A stretch of 64,000 bases of DNA, from contig OU964923.1 of the NCBI GenBank assembly GCA_918807975.1, positions 26,269,235-26,333,234 on the forward strand, read 5' to 3'. The position numbers were made by a program, and so were the translations under genes. The first letter of the stretch is position 1. Every line of letters begins with the position of its first letter. Below, piece after piece: positions 41,899 through 52,443 of the stretch. Under the pieces are notes generated by a model, which searched no databases, was not told the DNA's origin, and was given only the letters and a program-made list of their open reading frames with translations. The stretch is from Aplidium turbinatum (lineage: Eukaryota > Chordata > Ascidiacea > Aplousobranchia > Polyclinidae).

Positions 41899-43364
41899 CG
41901 GAATGGCCCATTTCGGCTGGTCCGACTTGGCTAGTCTGATTCGGCCTGTCTGATTCGGTTAGTTCCCTATTCGGGTACAATCTTCCTCACCACACATTTG
42001 TTGATCCAAACTACCGGTAATCATTTTAACCAGTAGTTCTCAAACTGTGCGTCGCGACGCCCCGGTGCGTCGTTTCACTTTTTCAAGGGCGTCGCAGAAT
42101 AGTTCCGTTTATTGGCTGAACTCAGTTTAAGATTATAAAAATGACGTTAACCCTTTGAGGACCGCTGAGACACATGTGTCCCATGCACTTAGCCGATTAC
42201 ACCGCAATTAACTAAAGATTTGCCACTGTTGATAGTGAAATCCTATTGGATGTCTATCCTTCAAAAAAAATTTGCAAACTATGAATTATTTTTCTTGGTG
42301 TTATTACAGTTTGAAAACAGTGAAGAGTTGAAATTACAAGTGCGTTTTTTTCCCTTCAAATTTGCGAAGCATATTTATTTACATTTGTCCAAGCTCGAGT
42401 CGAAATTTGTAAAATGCTTCCCGGAAAATTTTTCAAACTACGAATGGATTCGTGATCCTTTCATAGTAGTAAAACCGGCAATTTTTTGGATTCAATGAAT
42501 GACGATTATCAATTTTGGTGAAAGAAAGCACTGCAAATAATTATCCCATTTGCTATGTCGTATTTATGTAAAGCAGGATTTTCTGCCTTGGCAATGATAA
42601 AACCAAATATCGATCACGAATAAACAGTGAAAGAAAAATGCGGGTGGCAATTTCAAAAATTCTCCCAAGATTCAATGAACTTTGTGAAAACAAACAAGCC
42701 CACACGTCACGTTAAATAATATGCATTGCTTTTTGTTGTTGTATCAATAAACAAAACTTTAATCATTCATAAGTTTCTTCATTTACTTTTATTTGCTGGT
42801 GCGTCGCAAGTCCAGAAAACTTTTCCAGAGGCGTCGCAACAAAAAAAAGTTTGAGAACCACTGATTTTAACTATTCAAAAGTACTAACTTATAGACATAG
42901 ACATGATTTTTTTTTGTAACATCTTTTTTTTTATTTTCCCTTCATATCTTAAATTCTTCTGAAGGTGCAAATTTCTTTCAACTCAATCACTTACTTCGGT
43001 CACAAGCACGTTTTAACGTTCACGTTTTGTCGCTTCTACCTTTTTCTTGACCTTTGCTATGTTGACGTGTATTGTTTTTGATATGATGGTCACAAATAAA
43101 AACAACTCAACTGAACTGACATGACGAATTTTCATTTAATTGTTCAAACATTTTATTTCTATTTTTTTCTGCACGATTTCAACGTTTAGCGACATTAAAA
43201 CGATGTAAAAACGGCAATGATAATTAGGTTACGGTACCCGATAATTTTCAAAAAAAATTTCAAAAAATCTCTGAATAGGGAACTCTCCGAAAAAGGCTGT
43301 CTCCGAATAGGGAACTCTCCGAATCAGACTCTCCGAATCAGACTCACCGAAACAGGCCATTCCG
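41899..43364. mobile_element. second copy of the palindromic GGGTCT/CGGAATGG family
   Basis: Begins CGGAATGGCCCATTTCGG and ends GAAACAGGCCATTCCG. The right arm repeats the internal blocks of 37564-39365 (TTGATCCAAACTA, CAAGCACGTTTTAACGTT, CGGTACCCGATAATTT). The left arm is mostly lost and is interrupted by the hAT at 42031-42863. Confidence 0.8.
42031..42863 (+). mobile_element. hAT relic, ZBED5-like transposase pieces
   Basis: TIRs CAGTAGTTCTCAAACT and AGTTTGAGAACCACTG, with an exact 8-bp duplication ATTTTAAC (42023-42030, 42864-42871). Inside, the plus strand encodes LESKFVKCFPENFSNYEWIR (within 42301-42498) and then, in another frame, YLCKAGFSALAMIK and KILPRFNELCENKQAH (about 42555-42716). 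These are the C-terminal segments of ZBED5/hAT-Charlie transposases. Most of the gene is deleted and several stops are present. It sits inside the palindromic element at 41899-43364, so it is the younger insertion. Confidence 0.9.
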
Positions 43365-43730
43365 AGATATTTTAGTAGGTAGGCTATACGGTATTATATT
43401 TAATGTTTCTCATCCACTTGGCTAAAGGTGGCTGCTTGATTCGAAGACCGACATGGTCACTTTGCAGCTCCCGTGGTGGTTTACTTACTTGAACGATGTG
43501 GTGTAGAATACATTTATTGTTTTTCATTGTGTTCATCCTGCATGCTGTATCCTTTAATGTTTAGCTGTTATGACATTGCACACCACAATGAACCAATCAA
43601 ACCATTCTTCTTTTTGCACAGTCAGTTACCACCTGTTTGGACTAGTATGACACTAGACTGGTAAGAAGTGATGTTTAATCGCAAGAAACTCGGTCAAAGG
43701 CCAGAAAAATTTTTGTTTCTCCACTTTTAC
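43365..43730. other. spacer between palindromic copies
   Basis: No feature recognised; one short open frame (43473-43664) without any known motif. Confidence 0.35.
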
Positions 43731-44034
43731 GGGTCTGCTACTATTCGGAGAGTCCGATTCGGCAAGTGCGATACCGGCGAGTACCGTGGCCTAATTCGGC
43801 GAGTACCGTAGCCTAATTATCATTGCCGCTTTTACATCGTTTTAACGTCGCTAAACGTTGAAATAAGACCCGAACCCCAACCCTAAAACGGCAGTGATAA
43901 TTAGGCTACGGTACCCGATTATTTAAAAATAAAAAAAATCGCCGAATAGGGAACTCGCCGAAAAGGGAACTCGCTGAATCGGACTAGCCGAATCGGACTA
44001 GCCGAATTGAACTCGCCGAAACGGGCCATTCCGA
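43731..44034. mobile_element. third, short copy of the palindromic family
   Basis: 304 bp: GGGTCTGCTACTATTCGG at the left, ACGGGCCATTCCGA at the right. Only the outer arm portions are present, with the internal kilobase missing. Near-duplicated flanks (CTTTTAC / CTCTTAC) fit a target duplication with one change. Shows how the long palindrome shrinks to a MITE. Confidence 0.82.
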
Positions 44035-44999
44035 CTCTTACGCCTTGTAACGATATCATACTTTTCTTGCAAACTTAAACTTTTAGTGCAATAGATCTTC
44101 TTGGCATTGTAGAAAATTATGACTCACAGCGACCTTAAGTTATGTGTTAAATAAACGTTTTTTTTTTTTAATAATAAGGAAATAAAAATTTCAAATTAGA
44201 AGGAACACCAAATTTGACTTAATTTGATTTTAAACCCATTCTTCCAGTCATTTCTTAAACCAAAAACAGCTTGCATCGATGTATTGTGGTGACTAATCAG
44301 GTGGCTTTGTTGCAGTTTGCCTTGGCAAAATTTAAGAAAGCCTATTTTTATCAGCAGACGGGCATCCTCACATCAGGTCTATTACATTTAATTTTTCTGA
44401 GCACTTTAACAAATTCTGAAACAACAATCTGGCAGTTATATTGGAAGATAGGTTAACTTCTGGTTTCGGTTTTCACTTCTGTTAACCAGGCCTCGAAATT
44501 CGTTTTTGTTGACGGCGGACAAACGTGTCCGACTGTCCGGTCTGAGCAGCTATCTTGGCGGACAAATTAAGTGTCATGGCGGACACACCAGTTTTAGCGT
44601 CATGCTTAATCACTTTATCTTGATAATTCTTCACAATTTTAGAACTATAGCTAGTTAGCTACGGTTTAGAAGGCTTTTTAAAATTTCAGCAAAGTCACTC
44701 TGAAAGGCTTTCATCAGACCAACGACGTGCGCTTGAAGAGTCAAAGCGCCGCATAACTGTTTAACTAGGAACCACCGAATGAGGTCGTGTGGCTTCTTGC
44801 GTCACAATGCTTTGGGCACAAGTCGGAAAACTTCTACACTAACTCTACTATTTTCTGCTGTGCAAAGTTTCACTAGGCTTTTTTCTTTAGGTTTATTTTT
44901 GAGTGCCATGTGAGCAAAAGTAAATTTTTCTTGGGCTTTTTCTTTCTTACTGTAATACCAAAACTTAAAACATTTTGTAACCAACCATGCCGTGTCAAT

Positions 45000-46220
45000 C
45001 ATAGGCGCCTAACCCGTGGGGGCGTGGGGGCCTGGCCCCCACGCATATTTCTGCGTGGGAGCAACTTTTTATGCTGCATTGATACATAAAACAATAGATG
45101 AACTAGCGATCGGCAGCAGAAAAACATTTTTAAATGCAAACCGCAACAGCTTCGCGATAAATAATCACTAGAACGAGTAGCGATGCTACAATCCCACCCC
45201 AGACAAAAAAAATTGTCATTTCTACATTAGACGTTAAATCAATGTAAAAATGACTGATTTTGCTGTTTAAGACATAGCAAAAATCTACTATTTTGCGTCG
45301 ATTCAATGTCATCAGATGTTGAATGCACCCAAAAACAACATAATTTGCTACGGAGACGGAGCGTGCGTTTAGCTTTTCGAAAGTCGAAACCTCTGCACTG
45401 CAGTGAATTGCGGTGCCCAGTGAATCGCTCGCTGTGAAAATGAACTTGAAGTCTCGGCCCGAGGTGACCACTAACCAACATAACAAGGGCTGGTACAAAC
45501 CGCATTGCGCACACGCGGCATAATCAACACAACAACGGACTCGTGCAAATTGCATGGAGCACACACGACCGTTGCCATAGAAACCCGATCAAAGGCGGGG
45601 AATATGCGCGTCTTTTGTTTCATCTGCAACACGGGCGTATTACAGCCAATTGAAACTTGAAAACCGGTCAGCCATAAGTTGCAATATTGTAGTGAAAAGG
45701 GAGCAATGTCAAGTCGAAAACTTAATCAAAGGTCTCTCCGTAACTATTTTTCAAGGGCTGTTTACGGTGTCAGCAACTTTTAAATTTATTCAAGTTGACG
45801 TGCTGTTGAATTGATGTAAACATGAATGGTTTTGCTTTCAACAGGTATATTTTCAAGCATATGATCAAGTTAGTGTTTTCATTCCATTTACAGTATACCT
45901 TTTAGTAAACCTTTTCGTCTCTTGTTTCATGCTAATAAATCTAGTTCGTTGCTAAACTTTATGTTGTGCTTAGCTTAAAGAGTCGCAGTCCATCAACCGC
46001 TGGCCAACGCAGACGCATAGCATGTGTTTTGGTCGAGTTTTGTTTATTATAATTAACGGTAGGTCGAACGTAGCGATAACTCCGAGTGTGGCAATAAAAG
46101 CGATCCTAGTGTGACGACATAATTACGTCATCCATCTGCGTGACATTTCGCTGAATTTACGTTGCTGCTTATGAAACACGCTTTCGCCCCTACGGCCAAA
46201 AAAATAGTTAGGCGCCTATG
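45000..46220. mobile_element. hAT-type element, TIR CATAGGCGCCTAAC, 1.22 kb
   Basis: Ends CATAGGCGCCTAAC and GTTAGGCGCCTATG, with an exact 8-bp duplication GTGTCAAT (44992-44999, 46221-46228). A GC-rich CCCCCACGC hairpin lies just inside the left end. Two small hairpin repeats lie at 45191-45360. Open frames here have no recognisable domain. Confidence 0.88.
45191..45275. repeat. small hairpin repeat inside the 45000-46220 element
   Basis: CCCCAGACAAAAAAAATTGT to TGACTGATTTTGCTGTTT, family copy with a shortened centre; a second diverged copy follows to about 45360. Confidence 0.7.
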
Positions 46221-46369
46221 GTGTCAATATTACTCGGAGATCAAAGCCAGACATTGTGACATAAGACTTGAACTAAGTTGCTCGTGATTAGTGTAGCTGT
46301 AGAAGTACCGGTATCCATCGATTCTTGGCGAAGAATTCACCTATGTTACACTGATTCGGATCCAGATGC

Positions 46370-46460
46370 AACCTATTTTGTCTCCTGAACACTTCGTACC
46401 CCCGTTTCGTACCCTGAAATCGGGGTACGAAGTGTTCTAGCGATGAAATAGGTTGAATCC
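46370..46460. mobile_element. minimal foldback of the GATGCAACCTA family
   Basis: GATGCAACCTATTTTGT and GAAATAGGTTGAATCC are inverted, with GTACCCCCGTTTCGTACC pairing inside. A 90-bp core version of the elements at 51281-52089 and 53929-54602. Confidence 0.65.
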
Positions 46461-47288
46461 TTGGCTTAAACAGGAAATAGCATGAGCAATTGTTGCGAGA
46501 ATATAATTTCCAGCACATTTTAGCATGCATCTTGAAAATGTTAATAACTGTATCCCTTAGCTTCCATTTAAGCAGAAAGGCTTTGGATATTTACGTTGCT
46601 TCAATGACTGATGACATTGAATCAGCGTAACAAAGGTGTATTCTTGGCTAAAAATGGATGGGATTACCTACTTCTACACTAATCGGCGCAATTTAGTTCA
46701 AGTCATTATGACATCACAATGACTGGCGTTGATCTCCGAGTAACATTGATAAGGTAAGGTTGGTTACAAAATTAGATTAGGAGTAGGCTAAGTTTTGGTA
46801 TTACAGTAAGAAAAGGCCTAGGGAATCTGAACTTGAAATTGATTTGGGTAGATGCAGACGCAGTATCGTGCTTTCTAATGATAGCAAAATTGTTAAAATC
46901 ATTTCAGAAATGAGAAAACTGCAGCACATTTGGTGGAGGCACTTTGAAAGTTTTAAAAATCTATTCTATATCCATTCCACTTCATCACTTATTCCACGGT
47001 TTTTCACCCTCTTCTTTCTTCCCAAAAGTAGTTGCGCCTTTTTGTCTGATGTCACATCGTCTGATGACGTCAATGACCAAGGCGTTCGATTCAGTAGAAC
47101 CGAAAATTCTATGAGATTGAGGGCAATGAACCTACTTGCTCTTCATCACTTTCGCTTACATGACACGCAAAAAACAAACCTAAGGAAAAAAGCCTAGTGA
47201 AACGTTTGAATTTTCAAGCGCAGGTTGTTGGTCTGACAAAAGCCTTTCAGAGTAACTTTGCTGAAATTTTAAAAAGTCTTCTAATAGT

Positions 47289-48245
47289 GGGGTTCCATGC
47301 CTGTGCATTTTTTCAATTTCATTTCAACTTGATGCAAAAGTTTTGTTTTTAGTACCAACTTAAAGGTAAGGGCCTATAGAACAATTTTGGTTCGAGTGTC
47401 AAGCTGTCAGATGAAAAAAAAAAAATGGCCGCCAAAATCCAAGATGGCGGCCAATTTCCAGATTTTTTCACATTATGCCTCGTAACTTTTATATATACTA
47501 TTGAACCTAGAATGGTGATTTTGGTCTTAAAACCTAGGTTTGTATGTATGAGTAATTCAGTTAAAATAAAATAAACACGATTAGACCAATATGTTTTCTT
47601 ATATTGAGTTAAGTTCCAAACAGATGTGTAACAATCTTGTTAGTTCTGCGTTAGAAGTACGAATGACCGCGAAATAGCGAAGCAATGCAGAGTTGACTAG
47701 ACAGTTAGTCGAAGGCACGCAAGAATGCCAAATTTCTACATCAATAGGCTACAGATTCAGGTCGTATAGTTTAGGGCAATTAGGGCAAAACTGTCCGCAC
47801 CTTAAAGATGTTTGGCACGCGAAGAAGTCATTAACATTAGCACATAGCCACATAATTCGAAAACTGACAGGCTGCGTTCAAAAGGTTGCCGGCCTAGGAT
47901 CATAAAGCAAACTCAATTATAACAAAAGGCTTGCAAAATTGCTCGAAAAAACTCCTCGAAACAATACATATATACAATAAGAAAATGGCTAACAAATTAA
48001 CGAAGGCCCATATATTGAAATAATTGTATATATATTTTATATAGAGCTTCGGTAGAGAGTTTGTCTTGTTGAACCATAGGCATACGAAGCCGAGCAACGT
48101 GATCAAGTTTAACATCTTCAAGTTTATTACATTTACATAAACATAAAACTACGCAACAAATTAAGTATCGAACGTTTTCGACATCACAAGATGTCCTCTT
48201 CAGGATTTTATATTCAGGATTTTATATTATTATATTTTATATAGC
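47289..48245. other. unassigned repeat-rich stretch
   Basis: Contains a GC-rich hairpin (47426-47453, TGGCCGCC..GGCGGCCA) and, on the minus strand at about 48166-48205, CTGAAGAGGACATCTTG then TGATGTCGAAAACG. This resembles terminal sequence I associate with Penelope-like retroelements. No ORF confirms that. Confidence 0.3.
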
Positions 48246-49095
48246 CTACATGTCAATTATTGTCAATATTGAAAATTGTTGTGTAGTCCAGCTATTTCTT
48301 GCATATGTGCACTTGCACTGACGTGTGCATTTTAACTTAGTCTTGACGCATTTGCACCGAGAGCAGGTAATTGTGCAAGAGCACTTCACATCTACATGGA
48401 ACACATCCTTGGCGAGGGGCAGCGTGGTCCAAATGGGAAGCCGCTTGCCGTCCTCTTCCTTCCACCCATGGTCAATTGGGTTCATGACAAGCATCATGGA
48501 CATGTAGGCTGTTGCCCAGATGCTTGCTTGGAAGACACTTCTTTTAAGATGATGATCCAAAGCATCACTAGTTGGGGAAATTCTCTCCACGTCCCTAGTT
48601 GTCTGTGAGAACAACTTCATTCGGACGAGGTCAACATCATTGTCCTCATTTGATTCATTTGAGTACAGTCTACAGACAAAGTTCTAGGATTTCCACTGCT
48701 CAGCAACATCTCCATCAGGTTTTTAACATGGCGCAGAAATCGGTGCTGAGATGCACATCCTTCTTCATGATGAGGGAGTTCTTCTTCACCATCGTCGTGA
48801 GCATTTGCACCACTGAACTCCTCAACGACACGGCTGATTTCTGGGCCAGTCAATATCCAGCGTTCTAACATGTCATGATTCTCAGTGAGACCAATAATGC
48901 CACCAACTCCTTTCACCCTTTTGTTGGCTTGCTCGTGTGCTTGATCGATAGGTAAGGATGAGAAATGGTGATTGCTTTGATTTATTGTCCAGTGTCCCAT
49001 ATTAAATTCTTCCTGGATGCTAAGTGGAAGACCTTCCGGGTCTCGGATAAAGATTGGAATCCACCTTGCGTAATTGTGGTGGTCTAGAGAGCAAC
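48246..49095 (-). pseudogene. broken copy of a multicopy invertebrate ORF, Cys-rich C-terminus
   Basis: Minus strand. The first frame (49095 down to 48617) reads NYARWIPIFIRDPEGLP, DQAHEQANKRVKGVGG, IIGLTENHDMLERW and TGPEISRVVEEF. A second frame (48620 to about 48290) reads ISPTSDALDHHLKRSVFQAS and ends in a Cys-rich block (CSCTITCSRCKCVKTKLKC, CTRQCKC). I recall both halves as parts of one hypothetical protein family that is repeated many times in cnidarian, mollusc and other invertebrate genomes. Its function is not known to me. The frame change and missing middle (a short gap compared with what I recall) make this copy a pseudogene or an intron-split gene; I favour pseudogene. A mobile-element origin is likely from copy number, not shown here. 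Confidence 0.65.
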
Positions 49096-49744
49096 GAACA
49101 GAGGCGCAAGTTTTTGCAAGGTATTAACCATGATTCAAAGAAAATGAAGGGGTGTACCAGCAAACATCTATAGGATTGGCCCATGATACAAGAGAAGGAT
49201 CCCCAGAGGATACAAACTGATATGAATGAATCAACAAGTGAATAAAAAAATAACAGTTAACCTCTCAAGTACATGTAGCTCCACACAGAGTGAAATTTAC
49301 ATGCCTTTTGACTCTTTTTTATTTCTTTAAAAGTATTATTGACTCAAAAAGAATGTCTAAAAAGACATTACGAAAAGTAACTACGGACAAAGGCCAGTGT
49401 TTCGATCTTCAGATCTCTTCAGCGTAGTAAAGTGAAAGTAGAAAGTTGTCTTGAAGCGTTGGTTGAGGTGATGATTTGAAACTTGAGTGATTGTTGTGAG
49501 ACAATGAGACTGGATTTAAGTTTTAAATTTGGACCTCAGCGAAACGTAGTTTTATAGCCTATTAAAAGGTGTGATTTTTTTAAGAGAATTTGTGCTAAGA
49601 AATGGCAGGAATTTGTTAAAAATAAAAACTAGAAAAAAAGACAAGAATTTGCAACTGAGCTAGGACAAAACAATCATCTGAGATGGATCTAAAATACAAG
49701 AAATTAGATTCTAGCGGCACATATAAGTATAAAAATTCAAAGAA
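49096..49744. other. unassigned sequence
   Basis: At 49395-49432 the minus strand reads CTGAAGAGATCTGAAGATCG then AAACACTGG, another Penelope-end-like phrase in the same orientation as the one at 48.17 kb. No gene recognised. Confidence 0.3.
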
Positions 49745-50042
49745 AATGAAGGGATTCCCTACAAATGTTTGTAGCAACTCCGATCAGCGTCTTTGGCTCT
49801 GTTGTATTTTTTTCTCGATCTTTTTAGGGTGCAAAGTGTTCAGGAGACAAAATAGGTTGCACCCAACTTCAGCTTTGCTCTATTTTTTCTCTCGATCTTT
49901 TCAGGGGGAAAATTTTAAAATGTGTGCGGATGATCCTATCAGCGACTTCGGCTTTGTTCTATTTTTTCTCTTAATCTTTTCAGGGAACGAAATGGGGGTA
50001 AGAAATGTTCAGGGTATGAAATACCAGTAGGTTGCATCCAAA
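49745..50042. repeat. GATGCAACCTA/CGACTTCGGC repeat, partial
   Basis: Repeated phrases ATCAGCGTCTTTGG / ATCAGCGACTTCGG, TCTCGATCTTTTCAGG and GTTGCACCC are shared with 51281-52089 and 53929-54602. It ends AGGTTGCATCC, a family terminus. Confidence 0.6.
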
Positions 50043-50141
50043 TTTCACAAGTTATAGGCTATTTAGTTTTGTGCAAAGACTAGGCCTAGTTAAATACAGG
50101 CCTTGAAATTTGTTTTTGTTGACGGTGGACAAACGTGGGGC

Positions 50142-51021
50142 TAGGGATGCACAATACAGAATACCTGGCTATTCTAGAATATTCTAGAATACTTAATTTC
50201 GAATCCAGAATTTCAAATCTATTCTGAAATTACGCGGCAATTTTTTCCAAATAATATCGAACAAACAATAATATTTGTACAAAAATATTTGTACCACTTT
50301 CAGTTTCACCCTGTTGCCGCTGTAATAATCGCAAAGCTTCTGCTGCCTTATGTGGCTGCTTAAAATATTGCATCAGGTGCCTTGCAGCTGCAAGAGCAGA
50401 TTTTATAGCAGGTAAGGAACAAGCATCTTTGATACACAATTGCAGAGTATGTGCCGAGCATCGAACATGTGTCCAGTTATGCCGTTCAGTTAAAATATCA
50501 CATGCACGAACCATGTTGCTACCGTTGTCTGACACCACAGCAAATATTTGACTAGGGCTCAGTGAATATTCCTCAAGTGTGGACTCAATCCAATCTGCTA
50601 CATCATCACCAGTGTGTGAGTCCATTACTTGCTTAGTAGCTATAACAAAAGTTTGTAACTGACCACTCTTGGTGTCCAAGCAGTGAGCTGTTACACCAAT
50701 GTAGGATTTGTAGGACGTAATGAATCATTCGTGGCCGCACACACAAATTATTCACTTGTACGGGAACGCACTGCGTGTCTGCAGTTCTGATAACTGCGTG
50801 AACCCTATGAAGAAAAAAGGCGCTTGAAACAAACAGTCCATGAAGAAAAAGGTCGACGCGCAAGACGGAAAATATTAACTTTACATTTGTTTAACGTCGC
50901 ACACTGTTCATTTAACAGATTTATTTTCGAATCCTGATATCCGAAAAGAAACTGCAAATGCGATTCGAATACATTGAGATTCGAATCTTCAAGATTCGAT
51001 ATTCTGTATTGTGCATCCCTA
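50142..51021 (-). mobile_element. hAT transposon, 0.88 kb, internally deleted
   Basis: TIRs TAGGGATGCACAATACAGAA and TTCTGTATTGTGCATCCCTA, exact 8-bp duplication CGTGGGGC (50134-50141, 51022-51029). It landed across the border of the 50137 element, so the duplication contains the GGGGC of that element's end. The minus strand carries a transposase fragment (50230-50679). Confidence 0.93.
50230..50679 (-). pseudogene. hAT/ZBED-type transposase fragment
   Basis: An open frame of about 149 codons: GDDVADWIESTLEEYSLSPS, FAVVSDNGSNMVRACDIL, HVRCSAHTLQLCIKDACSLP. The SDNGSN and C(S)AHTLQL motifs belong to the RNase-H-like catalytic core of hAT transposases (ZBED1-like). N- and C-terminal parts are missing, including the dimerisation region, so it is not a working transposase. 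Confidence 0.88.
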
Positions 51022-51280
51022 CGTGGGGCAACACTAAAAGGCGGAAATAACTTTAGAATTAAAACAGTCAAAGTATTTAATGACCTCACAATTGCTTCTA
51101 AACAATATCTTTCAAAGATATTTCAACACATGAAAATGTTCGGTGGTGAGTTGTTAAAAATCGCATTTCCGCCTTTTTCCTGTTTCAATAAATGCCTATC
51201 AATTTTCGAAATTTACTTCAATAACTGTGGAATTAAAACAGTCAAAGTATTTAATGACCTCATAATTGCTTCTAAACAAT

Positions 51281-52089
51281 GGGTGCAACCTAATTCATAC
51301 CATGAACAATTCGTACCGTCAGTTCGTACCTTGAAAAGATCAAGAGAAAAAATTGAAAAAAGCCGAAGTCGCTGATTGCAGTTTCCGCAAACATTTTAAA
51401 ATTTTTTGCAGTTTCCGCAAACAAACAAACTGAAAAGATCGAGAGAAAAAAATAGAACAAAGCCGAAGTCGATGATTGGAGTTTCTGCAAACATACAAAC
51501 TGAAAAGATCGAGAGAAAAAAATAGAACAAAGCCGAAGTTGCTGATCGCAGTTTCCATTTTTCCCCAGTTTCCGCAAACATCTTAAAATTTCCGGTAATG
51601 ATCCTAAGAGTTCGCTGAAGTCGCTGATCGCATTTTCCGTTTTTCTGCAAACATCTTAAAATTTCCGGTAATGATCCTAAAAGTTCGCTGAAGTCGCTGA
51701 TCGCATTTTTTGTTTTTCCGCAAACATCTTAAAATTTCCGGTAATGATCCTAAGAGTTTGCCGAAATCGCTGATCGCAGTTTCTGTAAACATTTTAAAAG
51801 GTTTAGGGTTAGGGTTGATCGGAGTTTCCACAAACATTTCTAAAGGGTTAGGGTTTAGAGTTAGGGTGTTTCCGCAAACAAACAAACTGAAAAATCGAGA
51901 GAAAAAAATAGAACAAAGCCGAAGTTGCTGATTGCAGTTTCGGTTTTTCCCCAGTTTCCGCAAACATTTTAAATTTTCCGGTAATGATCCTAAGAGTTTT
52001 TGTTTATTTGCGGAAACTCCGATCAGCGACTTCGGCTTTTTTTAATTTTTTTTTTTCGATCTTTTCAAGGTACGAACTGACGATACAAA
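51281..52089. mobile_element. foldback element with CGCTGATCGCAGTTTCCGC repeats
   Basis: Starts GGGTGCAACCTAATTCATAC; the other arm ends near GGTACGAACTGACG. Flanking AAACAAT on both sides fits a target duplication. The interior is made of variant units: AGATCGAGAGAAAAAA, GCCGAAGTCGCTGATCGCAG, TTTCCGCAAACA, TTCCGGTAATGATCCTAAG. At about 51799-51867 lie GGGTTAGGGTT-type telomere-like motifs. Several short overlapping open frames here are a by-product of the repeats. Confidence 0.75.
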
Positions 52090-52443
52090 AAAACAATATC
52101 TTTCAATGATATTTCAAGATAAAAGTAGGTTCGGTGGTGAGTTGTTGTTAAAAATCGCATTTCCGCCTTTTTCAATGTTGCAACATTTCATTCTTTCACG
52201 ATGAAGTTATCACAATGTTAAACAATATGGATGCCAAGATCGCATTTCCGCGTTTTCTACATTGGCATTAAATCGCTACTTCTGCGGACAATACGCCATT
52301 TCACGCCCGCCGCCCGGCTTATTTCTGCGCTTCCGCCTTTTAGTGTTGCCCACAAATGTGTCCGGTCTGAGCAGCCTTCTCGGCAGACAAATTAAGTCTC
52401 ACGGCAGACACACCAGTTTTAGCGTCGATCGTCATGCTTAATC

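Larger units (their letters stand above)
44487..47288. mobile_element. head-to-head CAGGCC-family copy with nested insertions
   Basis: From CAGGCCTCGAAATTCG at 44487 the sequence runs as the reverse complement of 18237-19164 to about 46360. It then turns and runs forward from about 46480 to 47288. The turn is at a small inserted foldback (46370-46460), and the reverse part is split by the hAT-like element at 45000-46220. The far terminus is missing. The result is a large imperfect inverted repeat. Confidence 0.75.
50137..52351. mobile_element. hAT-type element, TIR GGGCAACACTAAAAGG, split by later insertions
   Basis: Left end GGGGC is separated by a nested hAT from AACACTAAAAGGCGGAA; the right end is TTCCGCCTTTTAGTGTTGCC. 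Flanks ACAAACGT (50129-50136) and ACAAATGT (52352-52359) form an 8-bp duplication with one change. The interior has a duplicated block of about 180 bp (AATTAAAACAGTCAAAG at 51056 and 51231) and the foldback at 51281-52089. No transposase. Confidence 0.85.

Noticed and set aside
45130-45564. 144-codon minus-strand open frame
   Set aside because: Lies wholly within the 45000-46220 transposon and overlaps small hairpin repeats; rich in Cys, no domain recognised.
48150-49440. Complete Penelope-like element
   Set aside because: Only short end-like phrases were seen; no RT or GIY-YIG coding sequence lies between them.
51290-51963. Several overlapping Phe-rich frames
   Set aside because: They repeat the same peptide because the DNA is a repeat array; no independent coding evidence.
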